Shown here one piece after another: positions 40,701 through 52,700 of a stretch of 64,000 nt of DNA. The notes beneath the pieces were generated by a model. The model had not been told where the DNA came from, did not search any database, and saw only the letters and a list, made by a program, of their open reading frames with translations. How positions within the stretch are numbered: position 1 is the stretch's first letter; every line of letters starts with the position of its first letter. Made by a program: the position numbers and the translations under genes. This DNA is from Cyrtodaria siliqua (Eukaryota > Mollusca > Bivalvia > Adapedonta > Hiatellidae). The stretch spans positions 514,501 to 578,500 of the forward strand of contig JAWPHD010000130.1 in assembly GCA_037043455.1 (NCBI GenBank), written 5' to 3'.

Positions 40701-43700
40701 TTTTTCGTATGTCCTGTTCAGAATCAATATGTATTCCACCCTGTCAATACGTTACCCGTGTGATGTGGTGGAAGTAACAACATTTTGTGGTGGAATAACG
40801 CCTCAGTGGGGTGTAAATTTACACCGAAGGTAAGAAAATGATTATTTGCTTGTTGTTATTTATATATTCCAGAAGCGTGGCATAGCGCAAGATGTGGTCC
40901 AAACATTTCGAACACACGCCGGAACGTTGTTTTGTCTAAACGGTTGTCGTTTTCAAACATTCGATGAAATTATGACTTTTTCTACCCAAACACAATAAAG
41001 TGCACAGAAAAATGCAAAAGATGACCCTCTCCTACGCAATCATTACGTGGTACGAGTATTAACTTTCATACCCCATCCAACCCCTCCTCCAAGGAGCGAA
41101 AACGGGGTCGGCTAGGTTATGAAATAAAACCTTAATTTCGGCTTAAAAGGTTTGCCTATTGTAAAATTGAAAAATTGAAGTCATAATTTCATCAATGTCT
41201 GAAACAACGACAACAGTTTAGACAAAACAACGTTCAGGCGTGTGTTCGAAAATGTATGGACCACATCTTGCGCTATGTCACACTTCTGGAATATATAAAA
41301 TAAGAACAAGCGTTATTCCACCACAAAATGTTGCTAATTCCACCACATCGACGGGTAACGTATGGACATGGTGTATTCAGTATAAACAGCATAAACATAT
41401 GAAGTTAATAGTGCGTTTTCATTGAACGTCAGTATATTTTATTTACTAGAATGAACATGATTCATGATGCAGAGGCTGGTTGTCCTTCTCCAAATGATGG
41501 ATTAATGGGGAAAAGGCCATTCGGATGGAGTGCATGTAGCGCTAATGCGCTTGATACGTTGATAAAAAAGTAAGTAAAATACGCTTGTTCTGTTGTTAAA
41601 CAAGTCAGTAGATCAAGGAAACAAGTTAATGATCCCACATGGACTATAAACGTCTGCCTATTATTACTGACTTAAGCATTTTAGTTATATTGTTGTTTTG
41701 CTTTAGCTTTTTATATGTTTTCGCAAACTTTATTATTCAGTTCACGCATTTCAGGTTTCAGAGCTAATACTTGGCAGTATTTATTGAATAAAAGTGCAAA
41801 ACGTGGCATTACACGAAACATTTTCCTAAAATATAGCATTACATTTTTTCAAACCATCTGTTTGTCAAACGCGGGTAATACATTCACAGTCTTGCACTTG
41901 TTTGGTTATTCACTGTTGTGAATATCATGTATATTTATATCAGCATGTTAACCAAAATTCGTATTTTACATTTTGTTTTGGTTTCCCGTTGCGTTCGCTC
42001 TCCCTTGAACTGTAGGGTGGGGGAGGGGGTAAATATGCAAACCGGGCCGTTTTGTGTTCCGGAGTATATATCTTAGTGTCTAAATATGTAATGGTCTTGA
42101 CTTGAATACTATTTGTTCTAGTTCGTTTTGAAGTAACTGTCTGTTATCGTACACTAAATCTGTATTGGTTTTATATGGAACTGCTTTTTTTATTGGTTAC
42201 GTCTTAAATACATTTAGTATATATTTGTGATAATAATATTGTTTTGGTTTATTTTAATTGTAATAATCTGGTATTCGTTTGTGGGTACAACGTACGATAT
42301 ATTGATATTTTAAAGAGGTGAATATCGCTTATATAGTATAACAATTATACCATAAGCAAACTTAGCAAAATCAAGCACTTTTATCATGAGTTTTGTATTA
42401 AACAATTTCGAAAAAAACTTCTTCTGATTATCCTCTTGTATGCAGTGTATTTAGACCTGCAAATTGATATATGTATTTGATTTGTGTTTGTCTGAATTTC
42501 CGTTCGCAGATTATAACCTTCGCATTGTTTTCGTTTGTCTATCACTTATCTTGCATTGCATTTATTTGCATTAAGTTCATTGTTTCTAAACTTATTGGTT
42601 TCCTATGGGGATGCCACCGGGTGTTGTTGTATTGTTATGTAGAGCATGGTTTTCTACTGTTTTGTCTTGTTTATTATTGGTATTGCTTTATTATAATTTA
42701 AAGGAGACATTATAAACACTATATATTCTAAAATAAGTAAAGGTCAAGGACCACAATTATCAGAACGACTGACGCTAGGGCTACCGCCTTGGAACGGTCA
42801 GTGGCAAAAACAGGTCGCAGGGGGTTTAAACCAAGTTCTAGGTTGCACCCAACCTCATTCTTTCTCTGTTGACATCCCAATAAAACGGGACATTGTAAAT
42901 GAAGATATCCATCGCAAGGTTATATTATCTAACAAACAAAGCATCAAGTTATAATTGCTATTTTTGATAATTACTGAATGCATAATTATATATCTATTGA
43001 GTTATACGACATTTACATAATCCTTAATAATTCATTATGTCGTATCGGAAGGTTAATAGCTGTTGCACTGGTCGAGGATTCTATCACACCGACATCTGAA
43101 CAGTTGAATTGAAATGGATTTTATAGTCATACCCTCACCTGAGGTCATATGGTGACTTTCCAGCTTCCATTGGTGGAGGAAGACCCCAGGTACCCCTCCG
43201 GGCATTTTTAGTGCACGGGCAGGCACCTGGGTAGAATCACCGACCTTCCGCAAGCCAGCTGGATAGCTTCCTCAGATAAAGATTCCTAGGCCACTGAGTG
43301 ATCGAACCTACAGCGATGAGTGGGCAAATGATCTAAAGTTTGAGACTCTAACCACTCGGCCACGGAATGTAAAAGAATAAGACCGAGTAATAAAGTATGT
43401 TATGATTTAGGGGAATGATGATCCTGGATTTCTCTGTATATTTTACAAGAATGTCGAGGTACCGTGAAACAACACTAATAGTCAATACTATTGTTTTTAT
43501 TGAAGCCATACCGCTCGTACAACGTGTTTGTTTGAAGAAAATGTACGGACAGATGACTTTCCTGCTTTAATACCACAATGGCAAGGTGATAATACAGTTA
43601 TTATATACTCACCAAAATAAAAGTACACCTTTTTTGCTGCTATTAGGCCAGTTTTGGCATAGGAAAGCTTGAACAGCGCTTTAATTAAACACTGTTTAAT

Positions 43701-46700
43701 GCTTTTAAGCACACTTCCCTGGGTACTAATTATTCCTTTAAACAGTTTTTAGCTCTACTGGCCAAGGGCCAGCAGAGCTTATGGGATCGTGTGTTGTCCG
43801 TCTTCCGTCGTCCGTCGTCCGTTAACTTTTGCTTGTGTACACTCTAGAGGCCACATTTCTGATGCAATCATCATGAAACTTTGTCAGAATGTTTGTCTCA
43901 ATGAAATCTCGGTCAAGTTCGAAAATGGGTCATGTGGGGTCAAAAACTAGGTCACTAGGTCAAATACTTGAAAAAACTTGTGTACACTCTAGAGGTCATA
44001 TTTTTTACCCAATCTTGATGAAACTTTGTCAAATTGTTTATCTTAATTATATCTTGATCAAGTTCGGAAATGGGTCACATGAAGTTAAAAACTAGGTCAC
44101 TAGGTCAAATATTGGAAAAACCTTGTGTACACTCTAGAGGCCATATTTTTGACCCGAGCTTGATGCAACTTTGTCAGAATGTTTGTCTTAATTATATCTT
44201 GGTCAAGTTTGAAAATGGGTCACATGGGGTTAAAAACTAGGTCATTAGGTCAAATACTTGAAAAACCTTGTGTACACTCTAGAAGCCGTATTTCTGACCC
44301 AATCTTGATGAAACTTTGTCAAAATGTTTGTCTTAATTATATCTTGGTCAAGTTCAAAAATGGGTCACATGGTGTTAAAAACTAGGTCACTAGGTCAAAC
44401 TTTGGAAAAACCGTGTGTACACTCTAGAGGCCATATTTTTGACCCGATCTTGATGAAACTTTGTCAGAATGTTTGACTAAATGAAATCTCGGTCAAGTTC
44501 AAAAATGGATCATGTGGGTTCAAAAACTAGGTCACTAGGTCAAATACTTGAAAAACCTTGTGTACACTCTAGAGGTCATATTTGTTACCCAATCTTGATG
44601 AAACTTTGTCAAATTGTTTATCTTAATTATCTATCAAGTTCGGAAATGGGTCACATGAAGTTAAAAACTAGGTCACTAGGTCAAATATTGGAAAAACCTT
44701 GTGTACACTCTAGAGGCCATATTTTTGACCCAAGCTTGATGCAACTTTGTCAGAATGTTTGTCTTAATTATATCTTGGTCAAGTTTGAAAATGGGTCACA
44801 TAGGGTTAAAAACTAGGTCACTAGGTCAAATACTTGAAAAACCTTGTGTACACTCTAGAGGTCATATTTGTTACCCAATGTTGATGAAACTTTGTCAAAT
44901 TATTTATCTTAATTATATCTTGATCAAGTTCGGAAATGGGTCACATGAAGTTAAAAACTAGGTCACCAGGTCAAATATTGGAAAAACCTTGTGTACACTC
45001 TAGAGGCCATATTTTTGACCCGAGCTTGATGCAATTTGTCAGAATGTTTGTCTTAATTATATCTTATTCAAGTTTGAAAATGGGTCACATGGGGTTAAAA
45101 ACTAGGTCACTAGGTCAAATACATGAAATACCTTGTGTACACTCTAGAAGCCGTATTTCTTACCCAATCTTGATGAAACTTTGTCAAAATGTTTGTCTTA
45201 ATTATATCTTGGTCAAGTTCAAAAATGGGTCACGTGGTGTTAAAAACAAGGTCACTAGGTCAAACTTTGGAAAAACCGTGTGTACACTCTAGAGGCCATG
45301 TTTTTGACCTGATCTTGATGCAATTTTGTCAGAATATTTGTCTCAATTATAGCTTGCTAAAGATCGAAAATGGGTCACACAGCATCAAAAACTAGGTCAC
45401 TAGGTCAAATACTTGAAAAACCTTGTGTACACTCTAGAGGCCATATTTCTGACCCGATCTTGATGAAACTTTGTCGAAATGTTGTCTTAATTATATTTTG
45501 GTCAAGTTCGAAAATGGGTCCCATGGGGTCAAAAACTAGGTCATCCGTCCGTCCGTTAACTTTTGCTTGTGTACACTCTAGAGGCCACATTTCTGATGCA
45601 ATCATCATGAAACTTTGTCAGAATGTTTGTTTCAATGAAATCTCGGTCAAGTTAAAAAATGGGTTATGTGGGATCAAAAACTAGGTCACTAGGTCAAATA
45701 CTTGAAAAAACTTGTGTACACTCTAGAGGTCATATTTGTTACTCAATCTTGATGAAACTTTGTCAAATTGTTTATCTAAATTATATCTTGATTAAGTTCG
45801 GAAATGGGTCACATGAAGTTAAAAACTAGGTCACTAGATCAAATATTGGAAAAACCTTGTGTACACTCTAGAGGCCATATTTTTGACCCGAGCTTGATGC
45901 AACTTTGTCAGAATGTTTGTCTTAATTATATCTTGGTCAAGTTTGAAAATGGGTCACATGGGTTTAAAAACAAGGTCACTAGGTCAAATACTTGAAAAAC
46001 CTTGTGTACACTCTAGAAGCCGTATTTCTGACCCAATCTTGATGAAACTTTGTCAAAATGTTTGTCTTAATAATATCTTGGTCAAGTTCAAAAATGGGTC
46101 ACGTGGTATTAAAAACTAGGTCACTAGGTCAAATACTTGAAAAACCTTGTGTACACTCTAGACGCCATATTTTTGACCAGATCTTGATGAAACTTTCTCA
46201 GATTGTTTATCTGAATTATATCTTGATCAAGTTTCAAAATTGGTCACATGGGATCAAAAAACTATGTCACTAGGTCAATATTGGAATTTGTTTGTGGGCA
46301 CTCCAGAGGCCACAATTTTGATCTATAGGAGAAGAGAGCTATATCTAGCTATATCTATCTAAATCTATAAGAGCTGTTTTAGCCAGTAGAGCGTCCACAG
46401 GCCCTATTGGGCCTCTTGTTAAATTTTGCCATGCAATACTCTATTATAGATGCTATGGAAACCTTAAAGGGAGATAATTTGATGATTTTTGATAATCAAA
46501 AGCTGCTACAGGTCTACACGATTGGTGTTGTATTTTTCTGTGATTTCTTTTGAAAGCAACGTATAGAGAATATTGTCTTGGACAAAAATTGAGGTAACGT
46601 TTGTAGATTTTACGTGTTTTTACAAAACACGCATGTGTTTTTACAAAACACGCATTGTTTAAGAAAATGGGGGATAACTCCCTTGTGTACTGAACGTTTC

Positions 46701-49700
46701 AAAACTATCTTTTGTTTGGACTATTGGTGGTGGTCGATCTAATTATTCTATATACATCATTTATTATTTCCTGTTTTGCTCTCTATATAATAAGAGAAAG
46801 AGAAAAGGATACTTTTTTTATTTTTGCTCAGTATATTAAGAAATAGATGGTTATATATAAACGTTGAACTGTGACATTCATATGCTAATTACCATACAAA
46901 TATTCACTGGTCATGTTGACAATAGGAACATTTCAAGGACATTTGAAATAAGGCTGGATGTTTTGGCATACACATCTTGAATGTTCCAGTTCAGAATTCG
47001 ATAAGTTTTGTGTTTCAGAACTCGAGGTTTTGTGATTCAATGCAAATAATTATTGTAAAACTACGAAACTAACACACTTCGAAACAAAACAACTATTTTA
47101 GACTTATTCTAGGCTTGTATTTATTCCTTAATGAATCGAAAATGTACACTTCCCAATTAAATTAATCGTTGTCAAGACAGTCACACATAAGAGAAATAAT
47201 CCTTCAAAATCCACAGAACACAATGGCGCTGTACCACAAACCAAACCAAAAAAGCAATTTAAATATTCAATGAACAAGAATACACGACACATGAGTAGTG
47301 TGGTGAGGGCATGGATACCGACTTGAAACTGTCAATTGGAATACGGCCTACTGGTTTGCTTAATTAGACGGTATGTGTACACAAACATGCATGTATTAAA
47401 TGTAGCTTTCACGGAACACACTCAACAAAAACACGCATTAAAACAAACAACAACTGCAACGTTAATACGAAGCAAGGCAAGTGGCATCACAATCACAAAC
47501 GGGTTGCCACTTGCTATTATCCTGCATTCAGTGCACAACACAGATGCCTGGTTAATTTTGACTTGACATTTGTAGTGTTAATTTGCAACAAAAGTAAAAT
47601 ATTCCTGATAGTTGACTATTAACCGGTGTAAAGCGTAAAACGTGCATTGCTGTGATGTTTAAGGCGGTCAAGCTTATTTTCCTGTTACTATAGGTATGGC
47701 ATACACGGCTGACGAACTGTGCGAGTTTCGCCACGGTCCTGGATTCCGATACAGATCGTTTCCGCAAAACTGGGTGAGTTATAAGCTTGTAAATAAATGA
47801 CACCTCTTTTATAGTACAGTCAAACAACCTCTAGTATGTTATTATACTATCTGCATTAAGAAACCATCGTGTCAGTTCACGATTGTATTGTTTGAAATAA
47901 ATAAAACATGCTCTTGTATTAAAAGACCGTCTTTATTTAGAGACGCGTCCCTTTAGTGATCCCTCAATGCAGATTTCACTATATTGTTAATGCATAGCAG
48001 CATATGTATATTCGAAAAGAAACAATCCGTATGTAGTAAACTAGAAGTTATGGTATGACAGTTGATTATAGAAAACATTACACAATACAGGAGAACATGT
48101 GTGTTAAATAGCATGTGGCGTAGGTATACATTATTTATCACGAATAATTTATAATATAGATAGATAAACTTTATTAATACAAAAGACCAAATGGCCTATC
48201 AGTATACAATACAAAATACACATCATATTTATAATTAAACAGTCAATGGTTAGCAGTCATCAGTTTTAACAGTATTACTAGTATGAATATATTCATTTCA
48301 AACATGTATTATACATATAATCGTTATAACCTTTTATTTTCTTAAGGTAAGGCTTACATCAAAGTAAAAAAGTATATGACTTTTCACATCAGACAGATAT
48401 GTCATTGACTTTATATGATAAATAAGCAAGTAAGAGGAGGAATTCCCCTATATTATATCGTAAGTTTCGTTTCTTTTTTGAAAGCTTTTAAAAATATAAA
48501 TAGCGAGATTTCTAACAATTTTAACATTTTTTGATTGCAACAATTCTATAAATTTGGGTATATTTGGTCTTTTCCAATAAAACTTTTTAATATACACCTC
48601 TCTAAAATCATAATAAAGTGGACATTCTAGTATAAAATGAAATTCGTCCTCTAAAGAATTACAAAGTTTACATTTTCTTTCTGAAAGTGGTATTTTTGTA
48701 GGTTTGTGCCACCTTCCAGTCTCTATTTCAAGTCTGTGAGATGACACTCTAAGTCTAGTTAATGCTAATCTAAATTTTTTGATAGTAACGTTATCTAAGT
48801 AGGGTTTAAAACTGAATTCCGAGAATAAAATGTAACAATTGGCTCTAGTTGAATTTGATAAATTTTCGTTCCATTTCTGTACAAAAGTATCATTTAATCT
48901 CTGAGTAAATAGAGAAAGAAAACTATTTACATTTCCCACCCCTTGAAAAAACCATACATCATAAAATCCTAATCTTTCAAGAACATTTTTCACAGATCTC
49001 ACCCAAGAAAAATTATTTGGATATTTGTCTAAGTCTGCTAACAGTGTATTATATGTAATTTTAATATATTTTAACTCATTGCATTTCAAAAGTTTAAACC
49101 AATAACGAATAATAGCTTTCATTCTATATTGTTGTAATGTAGTTCTTCCTAACTCACCATAAATAAAATCGTTTTGAGTTTGAATTTTTACTCCTAATAA
49201 ATGTTTACAAAATTGTAAATGAACTCGTTCGATTACTTTAGCCTCTGAAAACCCCCAAACTTCAGCCCCATAGTTCAAAATAGGTAAAATTAGTTTATCA
49301 AATAAATCTAACATATGACTCACAGATATATCATGAAATTTATACACATATGATTTTAATTTGTATATTGCTTTGAGAGCTTGTCCCGCTAGTGCCTCGT
49401 GGGTTTCTCTGAAAGACCCACCAGTTGTAAAAACTATCCCTAAATACGTAAATTTGTTGACAATGTCAAGTTGTGAACCATTATAGATAAAATGTATATT
49501 TCTTCTGTTTCTCCCACCTTTTTTAAACACCATAACTTTTGTTTTATTCACATATATATATCTGAGATCGCAGCAAAAGCTTAGTGTGTTTTTTGTATGT
49601 TATAGATAAAAGAATATGCTGTACTTATTTAATATGTTTGATATTACCGTATACAAAAAACAACAATTTAGTGCAAATCGTTAACCGTAGATGGAGACAC

Positions 49701-52700
49701 GTCTGCCGCCTCTTGAACTGTTTTCTTATATTCGAACTCAGCAGTTAAATAACCTCAATATATGTTTCGTGTTTTGTTTTTAATGTACTATAGACATTGA
49801 TGGAGATCGCTGAACCCGATGTTTATATACAGATATCGGTGGTACATTCTCAAATATTATGTTTTCTTACTTCAGTTTCGAATAGGTGGTTACATTGCTC
49901 CAGCCTTTAAAAGCTCTGAGTATTGTTTAATCACTCTTAGGATGTGTTGTTTGCTTTTTATTTAGTCTTTTGATTGTTTCTTGTGATGCAGTCTTCAAAA
50001 CCTCTGCTACCAACTAAATTTCATTTTTTTAATTCGCTCATTGTTTTCTCGTTTAAGGCAAAGCATTTTGTTAGAAACTAAGCCATACGCCGATGGCCAT
50101 GGAATGGTATGAAAATACCACGTTAAAGGTTCCATGTTCATCGTCATAAGCATACCATCTTCGGGATGGCTCAAAGTTCCGTACTATTGGAATTTTAAAT
50201 ATTGAGTTCTGCTAACCTGGGGCTAGAGGGTTTGAACGGTATCTAGCATGTTTCACTACAGTTCATGAACAATCTCAATCAAACCGAATCTGCAATACTT
50301 TTTATATTTATCGTGTTCGGTGATTTCCAAATTTCTCCTTTCATACTCTTGTTTAGACTATGTACAGATTTGTCACATTATAGCTACACTAACGAGATGT
50401 TAGCGTACTTTACACGTTGTTTGTGTATGTTTATAATGGTTGTGTACGTTAGGAACTTTTCCAATTTTTTTATTACAATATATATTTTAAAATTTATGTT
50501 ATATCCGCACTGAAGCTTCGTAACATATATATATAAATACTTATATTCTAAATGCATTGTATCAGTATTGACCTGGCGTCTTTCTATGGTGAATGTTTGT
50601 ATCGGTACCAGAGGTTATAATCATGTAATGTGAATCCTCTATCGTATCAATATACGCTAGGGTTGTCGTTATTTAACGGAAACGCCCGAAGATATCCAAC
50701 GCGTTCAAGAGTAAGGCCTTAAGTATCACCCGGTTTCCGAAATCAGTCTTTTTAGGTAGACTAGGTGTCCGAGTGGACTAAGGCGTCTGCTATTGGGCGA
50801 GGCGCTGTGTCGAGGTTGGTGTCTAGGGCTGTAGGTTCGAATCCGTTGGTAAGTGGTTGGTACAAAAACAATTCCACATATATACTCGTATATATATATA
50901 TATTTATGTACATGTTATTTTAATTTCTAGGGAATATGTGCGAAATATACATGTATCGACATGAACGTTACTTCTGATACATACGGTCTTGGATACAATC
51001 ATCGCTATCCAATAAAGGGCTTATATTGTGCCGAAAGATCGGTAAGATAACTAGCTTTGGTCTTACTTGCGTCAACTGTATAACATTATGTTAACCCAAC
51101 ATCGGTGTCTTTCGATAGTGAAATGTTGTTAATAACCTCAGTTTGATTTATTTTGTTGATAATCTTTGCATATTTATATGTAGTATATCTTTTACGGTAT
51201 TCTCCATTTGATAAATTTGCATACTTGAATATTGTTTAATATTTTTATGTATATAACACAATTAAAACCTCAAATCATTATAATGGTTTTCACAGTCTAG
51301 CATACCTAATTAAGAACAATAATGTGTCCAAAATGGACAAACATGTTCTCTTTTGGACTAATTTAAACATATCGATTGAATAAGCGTTAAATCTATGCAC
51401 ACATATAATTATTATTGCTCGTGACTTAAATGAAGAACAGTTTAATCCAAGTAATAGGCATTTGGCAAATATTATAATCCTAAACAACCGTTTGAATGTG
51501 ATATTAGAAAATCACTAACATAAAATGGTTAACAATACTCTTTCCTGTTCACTATGTATATACATGGCTGTGTTTACTACTTTAATGTGATGTAACGATA
51601 TAAGATTGGCAACTTTGCGAAGTTATATATACCAATAATATGTATTACAATATCTATTGAAGCGAATTTGAACGATGAAATAAAAGGACGACTTATTGAA
51701 CGATTTCGAAGTCCATTAAACGACCTTTGGTTTTGTTGTGTGTGTTATGCACCAATTTAGTGTATTAAAACCCTGTTTGTATCAACGTATTCCGGGCCAC
51801 TCGGTCACTCTTGTAAGTATTTATTAATAGAATATTGTATTTTTCAGCTTTGCTCGTCCGGTGACTGCATAACTTGGGAGGAATCCCGTTTGGACTTGAT
51901 GACGTTTATCGTACAGGTAGGCGGATGGTCCAGCTGGAGTGAGCAAACTACGTGTAGCCGGACATGTGGTACTGGGGTGAAGTATCGACAACGAACATGC
52001 ACTAATCCAAAGCAAGTATTCATGAATGTTGATTTAAAGAGCAACAAAAACAATAGTTTCAATTTAAATTCTGCATAACGTGTCAGTTTTTGTCCCGCAT
52101 ATCTATTGCGTTAGACGGAATCTAAATATATGTATACCCCGCTTTCACAAAATGAAGTGGGGCTAACATAGGGTTCTCGTTGTCCGTAAAGTCTCGTCGA
52201 ATAACGCATTTCTTGTCCCGTCGCGACCCGCAACACATTTTTATTTTAATACTTGCATATCGCCAACACCTTTGAATTGGTGGTTCCCAAACTTCACGTA
52301 CTCATAACAACTGATGACCTCATGTCCCACTACATCTCCCATCATTGATTGCGTAATTTATTGAATAATTATGGCCCTTTGTTTGACTTAGAATTTTTCC
52401 ACTCTAATGTTGTATAATGACCTGTTAACACATTTTGTCTCAAACATTTTCAAATTGACTGTTACCGAACTTGTTACTTACACATAACAACTGATTACCT
52501 TATGTCCCTCTACATCACATATTGTTGAAGCTTAAATTATAACAGAAATATGGCCCTTTATTTGACTTTTTCACTCTGTAATGAACTTCATGTGTCTTTC
52601 ATTTTAAAACTGTTCATAGATTATTATTACACTTGACATACAGTTCACGTGATGATATGATGCGTCTATGCATTACTGGTTTTCGATTCTGGATTTTTTT

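Noticed and set aside
41742..41755. 14-nt alternative micro-exon between exons 10 and 12
   Set aside because: Phase fits, but it encodes only N-S-R-I-S, gives no catalytic-domain cysteine and has a weak GTTTCA donor. 41837-41874 is better.
43889..46273. Series of roughly 68-codon similar proteins
   Set aside because: By-product of the 145-bp repeat units; same frame in each unit, no other support.
47023..47030. 8-nt alternative micro-exon (AACTCGAG)
   Set aside because: Phase fits by chance; too short, weak donor, no expected residues.
50764..50862. Functional tRNA gene
   Set aside because: A and B boxes are good, but the acceptor stem does not pair and no full cloverleaf is visible; kept as tRNA-like only. 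The 43.3-kb tRNA-like sequence is a SINE head for the same reason.
52012..52016. GT donor four bases after the GC donor of exon 14
   Set aside because: It would shift the frame of exon 15 and destroy the TSP1 cysteine pattern.
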